NCBI RefSeq assembly: GCF_032062135.1
Contig: NC_092858.1
Coordinates: 164,907,926 to 164,971,925 of the forward strand
Source: Pyxicephalus adspersus
Taxonomy: Eukaryota; Chordata; Amphibia; Anura; Pyxicephalidae
Direction of reading: 5' to 3'
DNA length: 64,000 nt
Shown: in pieces, positions 32,067 to 44,900 of the stretch
How the letters are laid out: each line of letters opens with the position of its first letter
How positions within the stretch are numbered: position 1 is the first letter of the stretch
Program-made: the position numbers and the translations under genes
The notes under the pieces: model-generated
Told to the model about the DNA's origin: nothing
Seen by the model: only the letters and a program-made list of their open reading frames with translations
Database searches by the model: none

Positions 32067-32444
32067 TTGTAGTAGGATGTTTCAAAGCCTCCCATTGGAC
32101 CTAAAACTAAAACTTTTCTGAAACTTTTTTTTTGTTTTATTTTAAATAGATTTGAAGATGGGAAAGTTAACACCAGCCAGAATTGTATTACATTTGTCAC
32201 AAATGGGGAGAGGGGTGTCTGTCAACCATAAAATCAAGGTGCAAACAACTTTCCTAAGGCTCAATACATTGCGGTGTAATACCCACCCCAGGGCACATTG
32301 CCAAATCATACCCCAAGTAACACATGTGCATGCAGCTGTGGTTCTCCCTGAGCCATGCCGCCCCCGCGATTCTGAACCAGGAAGCACGCTGCTGATCCCT
32401 GCCCTAACAGAGTTACCCGGCCGTACAGTGGAAAAAAAGGTAAG

Positions 32445-32655
32445 TGAACAGAAGGGGAATTTGAACGGCACAGAGTGATCAGAAGGGGAATTTGAACGGC
32501 ACAAAGTGATCAGAAGGGGAATTTGAATGGCACAGAGTGATCAGAAGGGGAATTTGAATGGCACAGAGTGATCAGAAGGGGACAATCAATGGCACATGAG
32601 TGATCAGAAGGGGAATACCGGTATGAATGGCACATGAGTGATCAGAAGGGGAATA
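32445..32655. repeat. 31-bp tandem repeat
   Basis: About seven copies of a unit reading gatcagaaggggaatttgaa plus cggcacagagt. Later copies have substitutions and small length changes. Confidence 0.85.
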
Positions 32656-32743
32656 ATCTTCCAGAATCTTTTTTTTCTAGATTTTACTCCTTTAAAATTG
32701 GGTGCGTCTTATATTCCGGAGCGTCTTATACGGAGAAAAATAC

Positions 32744-32745
<2 letters not shown>

Positions 32746-32791
<46 letters not shown>
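32746..32791. repeat. (TA)n microsatellite
   Basis: A pure TA dinucleotide run of about 46 bp. It follows a stretch (32695-32745) with gcgtcttatattccggagcg, which looks like the end of an interspersed repeat. Confidence 0.95.
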
Positions 32792-32796
<5 letters not shown>

Positions 32797-33461
32797 CCCT
32801 ATGTCTATGGCCCTGTTGCGAAATTGATTTGATGATTTGTGTACACTCTTTATGGTTTTAACAATTTTTAATAATAAAATAATGTTATTGTCTCAGTACC
32901 TAAAACCCCTCACCTTTGGGTCCCCTTTGAGGGCTTTCTTGCTCCAAAAAGGGAAACAGACCCCTTTTCCTTCTCAATTGTATTTGGGGATGCCATATTT
33001 ATTTGTGTAATAGTGTAAGGGGTTCTCAACTATTGAAAAAGTACAACTTTTGTCTCCATATGGAGATGACCATCTTGATAAAGGTAAGGCTTTGCATCCT
33101 CGGTTTAGAACCTCCAGCAAGGAAAACAGCAAGCAGTGATATCACCAATGATCACCCCCATTCTCCAGACACTGGCAGTCCAATCCAAATCTTCAGTGAG
33201 CTAAGACAAATGTACAGTGCTTTGCATTGTGGTTTTACTTAGCGACTGCCATGTCACTACGGGACATGACCTGCCAAACATACCAACACCCAGAGCTGGC
33301 AAGAGAGCAAATGGCCCCTGGTCCATTGTAGTGTGTTGACAAAATGTATTTTAACATGCGTGCCTAAAAGCGTATCTAAAACTAAAAACTCAAAATTGAA
33401 TACATTTCAGATTACATATCTTTGAATTACATTACCGACAAACCTGTAAGTAATACACTTT

Positions 33462-33655
33462 GGCCCTGATTTATTAGGGTTCTCCAAGTCTGGAGAAGAT
33501 AGAATATCATGAGAGAACCTGGGTGATCAAACAAACCTGGTATGGATCTGGTCCAAGATTGAAAATATTTGCCATCTAATAGTAAATGATTTTAAAAAAT
33601 CTATTACAGGTTTGTTGGATCACCTAGGTTCACCCAAGCTTTGATAAATCAGTGT
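33462..33655. repeat. Palindromic MITE copy
   Basis: Arms carrying ggccctgatttattagggtt and ctttgataaatcag fold back on each other. Same family at 37.6, 38.9, 43.9, 47.0 and 47.7 kb. Confidence 0.65.
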
Positions 33656-33664
33656 CACTTTCTG

Positions 33665-34050
33665 TATTTTTTTGTCATTTGCAACCCCTATTTAATGTTC
33701 AGCGCTGCATAATATGTTGGCGCTATATAAATCCCAATTATTAATATTATTATTAATAATAAAATCAGGCCATTTGTGTCCATTATTGACTACACCCATT
33801 TTTGTAATGTATCTATATAGGCAGCCATGGTGGTCATAAGGCCGAGCTTCAAACATATCCCACCATTCCATATCCCTCCTCCTATTGTAAGACACTTCCC
33901 CCACCTCTTAGATTGTAAGCTCTTCAGGGCAGGGTCCTCTCCTCCTCCGGTGTCACTGTCTGTATCTGTCTGTCATTTGCAACTCTATTTTTTGTACAGC
34001 GCTGCCTAATATGTTGCCGCTTTATAAACACTGTATAATAATATCTGTCC
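33665..34050 (+). repeat. Two L2-like LINE tails
   Basis: One tail at 33665-33770 (gtcatttgcaacccctattt) and another at 33905-34050 (cttagattgtaagctcttca), both in forward orientation. Confidence 0.65.
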
Positions 34051-34855
34051 TTATTCATCTCCAGCATGTGGACTGATGGAAGTAGTAGATTTTACAAGAC
34101 AGATAACATTGGTTTTGCTTTCCTTTCAGCTCACTTGATGTGACAAGGACACATCGTGGAGCTCACATGCCTGCCTTTGTTCTATTCTATTACATGCAGA
34201 CATTTGACAGCTCTTTTAGTTTATGGAAGATAAATCCAGAACAATTCATTATTTGCAAGAGCAATAGAAATGTTCTAATTCTTTTTTGGTATGAAATACG
34301 AAAACAAGCTGTTGTCAGAGGTAAGGCTTCCACTCTCCTATGTCTTGTCTGGTTTATGTTTTAAACTTGCTCATCCTGATTGCTTAGGTTTACTTGCCAC
34401 GGTACTGTATTGTATCTCTCAATTCTGCAAACAGAAATGGTGTTTTTGGCCCATGGCCTCCCTTATATATACAGTATGCTTAGGATGATGGAAGATCTCC
34501 TTTAATGTTCTACTTGTCGACCCACCTCAATTTATTTGTTTCACCCCACCAATTTATGTATGTGTTACAAGTGTCTTGATTTGTCCCCTTTTCAATACTA
34601 TGTGAAATGTTTGTATACTTTATGTGAAAATAATAAAAAAAATTATTAAAAAGTTCCTGCAGAATTACAAAAGAAAAACACATATTTACCAGCCTATGAA
34701 GTCCAGCGCCATCTTTCTTTTTGCAGTTTCTGTTCTGCATTTTTGCCATTTTGGATTAGGTACCTGGCTGTCACTTTCTAATACTAACACCTGGCCTCAT
34801 GAGGACACACTAATTCACATGAGCAGGATTGGAACCCTAAAGGGAGATGGAGAGC

Positions 34856-35182
34856 AAGGGCATCATGGTGGCTCAGTGGTTAGCACTCTGGCCTTTGCAG
34901 TGCTGGGTCCCAGGTTGGAATCTCGGCCAGGACACTATCTGCATGGAGTTTGTAGGTTCTCCCTGTGTCCGTGTGGGTTTCCTCCCACGTTCCAAAAACA
35001 TGCAGTTAGGTTAATTGGCTTCCCCCAAATTGAGCTTAGACTGTGTTAATGACATATGACTGAGGTAGGGACGTTAGATTGTGAGCCTCTTTGAGAAACA
35101 GCTAGTCACATGACTATGGATTTTGTACAGCGCTGCTTAATATGTCAGCACTATTTAAATACTGTATAATAATAATAATGGA
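34856..35182 (+). mobile_element. tRNA-derived SINE
   Basis: Full-length-like copy from gtggctcagtggttagcact through the conserved centre to the AAT-rich tail. The 118 bp before it (34738-34855) also precede the SINE at 45016. Confidence 0.8.
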
Positions 35183-35902
35183 CTGGGAAGTGTGATGTGG
35201 TAATTCCAGGAGCCAACAAGGCACATAAATGTACCCAATACTTGCCAGGGTACAGAACCAGAAAGTGGAAGCAACAAAATAAAAATGAAATGCTGTAACA
35301 GAGATAGAGAATAAAGTAAATGGGTGGAAATTTGTTTATTAATCTTTTAAAGATCTGTTTTAAGTTAACGAAAAGTGGAAAATACAAATCTTTCGGTAGG
35401 ATTGTACATTTATAAATCACATAAAACTGAATATTATGAATATTGTAGAAGCCTAATTCTGACTGGTCCATATACATTAATTATTCACAGATATTGATAA
35501 ACGATCAGAAAAAAGGCCCCGCTCACTATCACACCGAACGGTTAAACTTTAAGCCCATCAAAGCTGCCTATTTCCACATTCACAAAATTCCTAGCAATGC
35601 CACCATTGACCTGAAACAACTTTTTTTTGGATCAGTGTCTTGCATTCTATAGAAAATCCACAATTAGGAGTTAAATATCTCTAAGAAACAATGGCCCTGG
35701 ATGTTTTAAAATAAAGACTCAATACATCACTCAATAAACACCATACAATTGTATTTCATATTGTAGGGCTTCAAAATTAAATTTCACCCTGTTTAAGGTT
35801 TTTTTTTCCAGGTGAAGTGATCCGTGATGTACAGAGATTCCGAAAAGGCCGTTCAGGAAACATAAAGCCCAGCTGTGCCAGGAGACGTCCATCCTCTATA
35901 TA

Positions 35903-35908
35903 TTTATT
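35903..35908 (-). terminator. CRYZL1: Candidate CRYZL1 poly(A) signal very close to the stop
   Basis: AATAAA on the - strand begins five bases after the TAA stop (35914-35916). If used, the 3' UTR would be only about 25-40 nt. Later hexamers could also be used. Confidence 0.4.
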
Positions 35909-35913
35909 GCCTC

Positions 35914-38900
35914 TTATAACTGGACAACCTGCCGCTTTCTCATTTCATTCCTCTGCACCATCTCCATCAACACTTTAGCCTCGTACAAAGGAATCAGCTC
36001 ATCCAACTGGGGCCTGGTGAACAAATACATGGACACAATAGTTCAGTTTCAGAAAAGACGTCATTCCATGTAATATTAATATTATTATTAATATTAATAT
36101 TTTACAGTATTTATATAGCACCGTGCTGCCCGTGTATTGTCTAATAGCAGAATACAACCGGCTGTCTCTGCTGACCATGGTGCAGATGACTGAGCAAATA
36201 AACATCATACCCCTATATTTTTATCTCAGCATTATCATACCCCTATATATTTATCTCAGCATTTATTTATTTTTACATTTATCTCATCTCTCAATATCAT
36301 ACTCCTATGATTTTATCTCATTAATATCCTACCTCTATGATTTTATCTCAGCATTATCATAACCCTATAATTTTATCTTAGCAATATCATACTCCTATGA
36401 TTTTATCTCAGCATTATCATACCCCTAAGAGTTTATCTTAGCAATATCATACCTCTATGATTTTATCTCAGCATTATCATACCCCTATGATTTTATCTTA
36501 AGAATATCATACCCCTATGATTTTATCCCAGCTTTATCATACCCCCTAAGATTTTATCTCAGCAGTACTAGTTTTTAACCTTTGTTCATTATACTGCAAT
36601 GTCTTACTTGAATATTCCACATGACAGTTTGTCCATCACATCTTTCAATATATGTGAGACAAGTGTTAAGGGCATATAGATAAACTCCAGGCAAACACAG
36701 ATGGTATATTACGATGTCCAATCAGATAAATAGGCTACCCTACCCATATCAAGTCATGTTTATGGGACATCAATGATCTATTTGGCTATCTGTAAGGGTG
36801 ACATTCTTCCCACTGGCCAGCAATGTAAGATGCATTCTTCCTACCGATCACCACATTAATATACTGTGATCTGTGGATATAATAAATATAGAAGGGGTTC
36901 CCTGAAGACCTGAAAGATATTTTAAAGGTTCCTCCATGAATAAAAGTTTGAGAAAAGGCTGCTCTAGGTGTTCCTTTTTCCACCCATATCTCAAAAACCT
37001 ACAGAGTGTATAGAGTATAGAGTATATTGGATGTTGCATCAGTATGGTGTAAAATAAATGCAAAGTTTACACAATATATATTTTCTGAAAACAGAGACTC
37101 CGTGGGTTTAAATGGTGATATCTGCAATCTTTTATGTTACTTCATTTGCACTATGGTTAATTAAAGTGGAACTAAACCTGCAATACTCGCCTGTCCAAGT
37201 TCCCTCACAGGGCAGCGCTATCTTCTTCCTTCTTCTCTGCCTCTAGATGATTTTTGCCCATCACAACTGGTCGGGCTGGGATGACAAAACTCCCATGAAG
37301 GTGTGCAGGACCATTCCCAGCACACGAAGTGATCAGACAGGTATCGGGGATTATTGTAGAAGGGACATCACCTTTTCCTTTCTGCAATAATGACCTTGCC
37401 TGACCATGGATTCTTGAAAGTGGATCTTTATTTCTGCTTTAAACCTATTTCTTTTGTAAAATAGATACAAGACACGTCAGACCTTAATTGTGTGTGCCCC
37501 TAAAATGTCAAGAACCTAAGGTACCAAAAAATGTCCATATGAGATGCTTCAATAGAATTTTCAGAACGGAGTACCCCTGGGTTCATAGAGCCTGATTTAT
37601 TAAAGCTCTCCAAGGCTGGAGAGGATATACTTTCATCAGTGACCCTGGGTGATTCAGCAAACCTGCAATGGATCTGGTCCAGTAGTCAAAACATGTGTTA
37701 GCAATTTGCAAATTACTTTGCTATTAACCCAGCTTCACTGATGCAATTGTATAATTTTCAGTCTTGGAGAGCTTTATTAAATCAAGTCCATAACATACAG
37801 GGAAGATCAAAGAAAAAAACTTTACTGTGTCCCCAAACCTCCCCATCCTGACATCTGCAATGGAGATCAGAGTGATCAGGAGGAGCAGGTAATTAAGAGT
37901 GGGGGGTGATGGGGAGGCACTACCTTCCCAGGCCCGTAAATGTGATTGGGTTGCTTTACAGCTATCAAAATCACATTTACCACAAAGCTGACAACTGGGA
38001 GAACAAATGTAACCAGACATAATAAAAATAAACGTAATATTGGCAAAGAGTATACTTGAATGCTATTGCTAGTGTAGTCATGCACTAAAAGTGAAGGAAG
38101 CTAGCCAATAAGTAAGCTAAAATGAATTAGTGAACAGCATTCAAAGCCAAATAAGTAAAGGATATGCAGATATTTCCCTTGCTGTGCATTGGACGGATTC
38201 CAGATCTCATCATTAAGAAAAGAAAGTGATGCACCCTTCAAGAACAGGTTGTGGCTGTCAGGTGGGTCCAGCTGCAATGCAAAAAAAATGTTTTACATTT
38301 TTATGAATGCCCTTATGAAAGGAAATTCATACTCATTTAAGGGATGGGCATTCATACTCATTAAAGGGATTAAAACACAAATACACAAGGAATACAAAAA
38401 AAATAGTTCTGCGTTAAGGATTCAAGCACCTAAAAATGACACTGAACCAACCAAACTGCAGCCAAAAACTAATAAAACTTTTGCCATGTAGAAACATTTT
38501 TTTGTAAGGCTCAGGCTATATGACGCTGGCACACTAGTTACCAGCTCCAGTACTTGGTACCTACATCTTGCTAATGAAGGGCTCCAGTTCAGGCCATGGG
38601 CCCTTTACATCTAAGAGCAATGGAGTACCAGTACTTTTAAACAATATATTTGCCCTGACAGATGGCAATTTTCTTGAGAACAAAAGCAGTTGAGTTTTTT
38701 TATAGGTTTCGGTTAGAGAGGCCAAGAAGCTTTATCATGTATTTTACATTTAAACTAGTAGATAACAGGTTTATCCATATTTGTATCAGTGGGTAGCGGA
38801 AGACAAGACAATGCATAGAGGATGCACACACAGTTCTGCAGCATACATACGGTTTCATTTACCAAAATTGTAAAAAAATGGGCACGATTTAATAAAGGTA

Positions 38901-41900
38901 GATAGAAAGATCAGTGAAGCTGGATGATCTGGCAAAACTGAAATGGATCTGGTCCAGGATTGAAAACATTTGCTAACAAATAGCAAATGACTTTTAGGAA
39001 ATGTATTTGGGTTTGCAGGATCACCCAGGTTCACTAATTAAAATGCATCTTCTCCAGCAATAGAGAGCTTTAATGGCCCAATGAGCTCTAATGGCTTTAA
39101 TCAGGCCCTATGTGTTGCAATTAACCCAGCAGTAAAAGGATTCATATTCTCAAAAAAGTTAAACTTATTTTAAGCTGAATCCAAGGAGAAATCTATAGTC
39201 ACAAGGATGAAATAAAAAAAAAATATATCCCAACTAAAAGCTTTTTTGTATTGAACCTGTATTTTCCTATGAGGTTTTTCTAGAAAGAAACGAATACATA
39301 GCGTGGTATCCGGGTACCTGCAGGTTGTCTTCTCTTGTCACCCAGTGTCCTCCAACAGAGAGTAGTGTGATGATATCATGTTTGTGGGGCTGGAGTTTTG
39401 GTTTTGTAACATGTTCCCCTGTATTGTAAAGGGTCACTAAGAACAGAAAGAACAGATAACAAATTATCCCTTGCAACTTATGTATGATAATGTTGTCATT
39501 GTCATACCTAGCAAAAAATTCAGTATTTACTTACCCAAAATTAACGACTAAAGTGTGCCTGAGCTCAAGATGACCTTTCTAAATGGTAGGTATGTGTATG
39601 TTCTCCTCTGTAGTAGGAGAATAAACATAGCTTTACTTTGGCTATCAGTAATCCTATTCATTAGGTAAGCTTAAAGCTGGCAAGAAGCCAAACTTAGACA
39701 AATTAAGAATTATACATATAATGCCTGCAAAATATTGGCAGCTTTTACAAAAGCCAATAATCTCCTGCAAGCAGTATATAGTTAATGATTTAATAGTTTT
39801 GAATGGTTTTTTGGTATGGGTGTTGGGGGGGGGGGGGGGTTATACCTCTGACTGGGAGTGATTGATAGTCTTCGTAATTACACTTCCTGGGCAGGTTCAG
39901 GGGTTTGTTTTACAGGATTATAAAATATTCTATATACTTATTTGCCTGCTTGCTTGTCTCTGAAAACTGACTAAATTATGGTCATTCATTATTGTGTAAT
40001 CTGATTTCTTCTCTTCACCCCTGTTTATTTGCCAACAGTACAATTTCTGATCTTTGATAATTGACCTTATGGTTGGAACTCCATACATGTTTGGAAGTGG
40101 TGAATAACAACAATAACATATTTACTTAGGTACAAATCAAAACAAAATATTCATTTATACTTTATAGCCCAAATAATAATAAAAGAAAAATATATAAAAA
40201 ACCAACCTCCAGCATCGAGAACAATATCAACTCCCAGACCTCCCGTCTCTTCCAAGCATTTCTCTGCCAGGTCTATGTTACCTTTGGACATGTCTATAAC
40301 TCGCGCTGGAGAGAAAAGGAAAGGTGTAAATGTTTCAAAATTGCACAAATAAATAAAATATAATAATAATAGAACAAATGACACATTCCTCAATCTGAAA
40401 GTAACTTTGCTGTTGTGTAAATAAGTAAATCATGTAAGTAAGATAAGGAAAAGAAGAAAACTCAGGGTATTTGATTTTGTGGCAATGTATTAAAAACAGA
40501 GTATGAATATTTGTACACCGTTTTCAATACATTGCCACAAAAGCAAATACCCTGGCTTTTCTTCTTTTTCTTATCCTATTTACATGATTTACATCAGGGT
40601 ATGTGGCCCAATATGATAAAATTTGATTAGCAATCTCTTTCTTTTTTTTCCATACACTTTGCTATTGTGGACAAACAAGGTTTGCAGAATCAGGCTGAAC
40701 CTAACATATAATTGTCTGTTAATATATGGGAGACATCAACCATTCCATCTTCTGGGTTATGAAAGTGCAACTTTACAGTTTCTACTATTACAAACGTTAG
40801 GGAGAAGATTGTTGTGGGTCCTAGAGCTCCAAAGATTAGATCAACAATTCACCAGAGTGACATCAGAGGTATGAATGCTGGATCACCTAAATTGCGCATA
40901 TTTATCTTAATACAGCTGGGAATGAAATTCTACTTTCAGTGAAACAATAGTGGTTGGTCAAAAATATTACCCAAAACTGATCATTTCTTCCTCTGAACAT
41001 GTACATTTGGTACAGTCTATAGACTAAAGGACAATAATCATTTATCACAGCTTAAACTTAGTGGGTTTATTTATTGTGCAAAAAAAAGGAAAAGTTTACC
41101 ATTTCATTTTATGGTCTGTGTGTTAAATCTTCAGAAGAATGAGTTTTTGGAATGGATAATACCAGCATAGGTCTCAGGGTGGTTAAAGTGATTGTGGACA
41201 TCACAAAGCTATATGTTTGACGCAGACTTTATAGCAGTTACCTAATTTTCACTGCAGACTGTGGAAGTTAGATAACTGCTGCTACTTATTTTCCATTCCC
41301 CCAAAAAACACGAGTAAAAAAAACGTACCTACTACCGGCTGCCGTACTCCTTTCAGAACATAAAGGAGAATAGAAAATAAAATTGTTAACAGATGAGCAC
41401 AATTTATCAGCATTGCATTTGTAACATTTCTCTAGTTAGGTGCTTGTTACTACCCACTGGCTATGTGATGTGCTGTGTATTACTGATGTGATTTTTGCAG
41501 ATCTCACCTACACCAGGTCTAAGCTTTTCCAAGTATTGCTTGTCCTCTTCACTATTGGTCGTGGCGATCACTGTAGCTCCTCTGTGATGGGAGAGTTGGA
41601 TGGCCAACACGCCAATGGGCTATGTGAAAAAGCAAGATGTTATTTACAATGTACTGGATCTTTCACAAAGCTTTATTATCCGTTATGTCTGCTATACAAA
41701 TTGGACTAAATCACCCTGTTGAGGTCAAGCCATACTCCACTAACGTCAATGCATTGCAATGAGCCCCCTGCATTGGGTCTCTTTTTTGATCAATTACCAC
41801 TTGGTTTCATATTGCCTCCTATTTGGTGATCCATTAAATTTACCTTACAAGCCATTCTTCTGGATGTTCCATTGAAGCCATCCTAAAGTTAGTATTTGCA

Positions 41901-44900
41901 TAAGGCTAAACAGACGCCAACTCCTCATAAATAAATCATAAATCATCACAGTGCTTGGACCTTGGCAATATATTACCCAGACATTGAGCACTACATAGAG
42001 GGATGGAGAAGGAAGCTTGCATGCTTTCCCCACATCCTAAAGATATTTTTGTGGAGAAGGACATCCAGGAGGAAGGCAACATGTGCCACAGCTTTAACCT
42101 TTTTATTTACATAAAAGGGACATTATTATATTTAAGGCAACAATTTTGGACTTTTAAATTTACATTTCTAAGTTACTATTACATATATATGTATGCTTTA
42201 GTTTGTGATTACCATCTTTGCTTTACATTACATTAACAAAGGTATTTGTGGATTTTTGAGGTATACTACCAGCTGTTGTAGAAATTAGACTTTGCACCAG
42301 AAGCTGCTTAATTATCACCTTACTGTCAGGTTCTACATTTACACCACCACCACCACAAAGTTTACTTTAGGGCTCATGTTGTTTTCCTGTCTTTGGATCA
42401 CATGCCCAATGAAGGTCAGTAAAAATGCATGAACACGTGGCAGTTTAAAGGCTGCGTTTGACCTGTTTTGCATCGTGCTGTGATTCTTTGGTCCTAATAA
42501 TGTGCACTTAAACGGCAGACAAAGCAGGTTAAATGCACCCTATTTTTTGTTGCACACTGCATTTTCCAGCTGAATGCAGTTGCATGCAATATAATTTAAA
42601 ACTCAGGATTTGACAATTACCCCATCATCATGACCCCATACCTATTGTGCAATTGTAACAAAAAAAAAAACAAAAAAAACAAATTTTAAATATTTTACTA
42701 TCCAACCCTGGCTACCACCAACTTTAAGGGTTAGAAGCTTTGTTGGGTATTTCTTATTGATTGTCACCCTGTATGAGGTTTATTTCTGCCCCCTGTTCCA
42801 GTAGCAAGGTTGTTACTGGGGTGGGAGGTTAGGGAAAATCTCCCCAACAGGAGACTAAGCAACCCGGTGGAGGTTCTAACCTCCCACACACAAATCAATA
42901 CTTCATTTTTAGGCTTCTCACACATGCTATGTAGAGCAGGGGTGCCCAACACATGGATCGCAATCTACAGGTCGATAGCAAAGGCAATTGGGGAGCCCTG
43001 CCTTTCAAAATAATTGGCCGATTCCATTCAGTTTAAGATGTCATCGGCGTAAGGTAATGGTCAAAATGTACAGAATTGTATTATGCCATATATGTTCATG
43101 CTCTTATGCCAGGTAAATAATATATATTTTAAATATAAAGTATACTCGGTGCATATTTATATAAATAAATTTATGCTTAGCATTTTTATTGTTGGTAGAT
43201 CATTTTGACTTGGTCATTTTAAAAGTAGCTTGTAAGCCAATAAAGTGTGGGCATCCCTGATGTAGAGGATAAGGGCAAGGCAGTAGCTGGGGAGAGGTGA
43301 CATCACAAATATTGCACAGCCATGTGCCTTAACAAAACACCTTTTATGCTAGCAGAACTTTGGTGCATAGGAAAACTTTGGGTAATTGTTGATTTTTAGT
43401 TTGGCATATACATTACTCCATCACGCTATACATTTGCACACCACGGTTGATAGCATGAAGTCAGAAAAGGAGGACCACTGGTGCTTTTAGTGAACAAAGT
43501 ACATTCATACAATTTGTAATGCATTGTATAGAAGATTTATATTACGTACACTTGCTCCATCCAGCACGAGCACAGATTTCCCTGGAGCCAGATGTGCCAG
43601 TGAATGCAGAGCTGTATACACATTCAACCCGTCCCGTATGGTGCCTGCAGCCTCCACCCAGCTCACTTTTTCTTGTTTGTGAACTAAAATACAAATGTAC
43701 ACAGTTTACGGTTAATTATTAATCAGAAGCCTCCTCTCTGTCTATGTTGAACAATGGTTTGTAGCAGTGGCACACTCACTGCATTCTTACAGCAAGTGAT
43801 ATATTACCAAAAGTGATGACTCAGCAACAATTACACCTTTACGCAGCCACACATGCACACTTTGTTTGCAAGGTCTAACAACTGTATTTTCTATGCCTCC
43901 ATCACATTAAATCAATATCTGATCTGTTTGATTAACCAAGGCACAACGATCCTGATTTAAAAAAAAAAGCTCTCCTAGATTGGAGAAGATAAACTATCAT
44001 GGGGGAACCTGGGTAATTCAGCAAACCTGGATTGGATTTCTTAAAAATCATTTGCTATTAGTTTGCAAATGTTTTCAATCCTGGATCAGATACTTTTCAG
44101 GTTTGATGGATCACCCAGGTTCTCCCATAATAGGTTATCTTCTCCAGTCTAGGAGAGCTTTACTAAATCAGGCCCAATGCTCTTGATAAGAACAATTTTA
44201 CAACAGACTCAACAAAAACACTTAAATGTTCAATACAATGTACATCAGGTAGACTGAGGGAACAGAATTCTAATCTTGTTGGTTCTGTGCATAGCCAATT
44301 GTCCCTTTCAATGTGTGACCATATCTCCAGAACATAAAAGAAAAAAATCATGAATCTCACATTTATAAAGAACTGGCAATTGGATAAACAATGAAAGAAC
44401 AAAATTCATAATCTGTTAAGTCCTTTTTTCACTTTTATAATGCCAGTTTCATAAATAGGCAATTGGGTTTTGTATTATGGTGATTTGAGTTAGGTTATTA
44501 GAATAGTAGTGATCAAGAATACCAAATAGGAGAAGAAATGATGGCTATGCTCTACTAATACGTTTGTTTTGTCAACCCCAGATTAAATCGTCAGGGTTTA
44601 CAAAAATAACACTTATATTAGTTGAATTTTAAATACATTATACAAAACACATGTATACTTATAGTGCACATATATACAAAGCAAGAATGGTCACATTTCC
44701 CAATAATGGGAATGACCAATTTGGCTAGACACAAAATCCCTAATGTTGATAAATTCCAAGTAAAGTAACATCTTGTATCCTGACGCGTTTTGCTTGTCAG
44801 CTTCCGCTGGGGATTTATGGAGAGCTTTATATACAAGTTGTTAGTAGAATAAGAGGTTAATCTCAGGGATATCATGGAAGTAGGTATCACAGGCATTTTT

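Larger units (their letters stand above)
32067..35902. other. GART-CRYZL1 intergenic stretch
   Basis: No recognisable gene. It holds a 31-bp tandem repeat, an (AT)n run, palindromic MITE and L2-like fragments near 33.5-34.0 kb, and a SINE at 34.86-35.18 kb with a duplicated flank. The mammalian neighbours SON and DONSON are not seen. One open stretch, 32152-32439 (+), ends at a good donor but resembles nothing I know. Confidence 0.6.
36654..38165 (-). other. CRYZL1: U12-type AT-AC intron of CRYZL1
   Basis: The donor reads ATATCCTTT immediately after TATCTGC, an exact match to the U12 AT-AC donor. The intron ends in AC, and CCCTTAAC, a U12 branch-site match, sits at 36665-36672, about 12 bases before the end. 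Splicing joins C to AT, making a His codon and restoring GKYLHILKDVM, which matches human GKYLCILKDVM. No GT donor fits. The intron is 1512 nt. Confidence 0.92.

Noticed and set aside
34624..35049. 141-codon + strand frame, among the longest in the window
   Set aside because: Most of it translates the tRNA-derived SINE and its flank; similar frames occur in other copies.
36208..36560. Possible CRISPR-like array
   Set aside because: Head-to-tail AT-rich units without distinct spacers in vertebrate DNA; a minisatellite.
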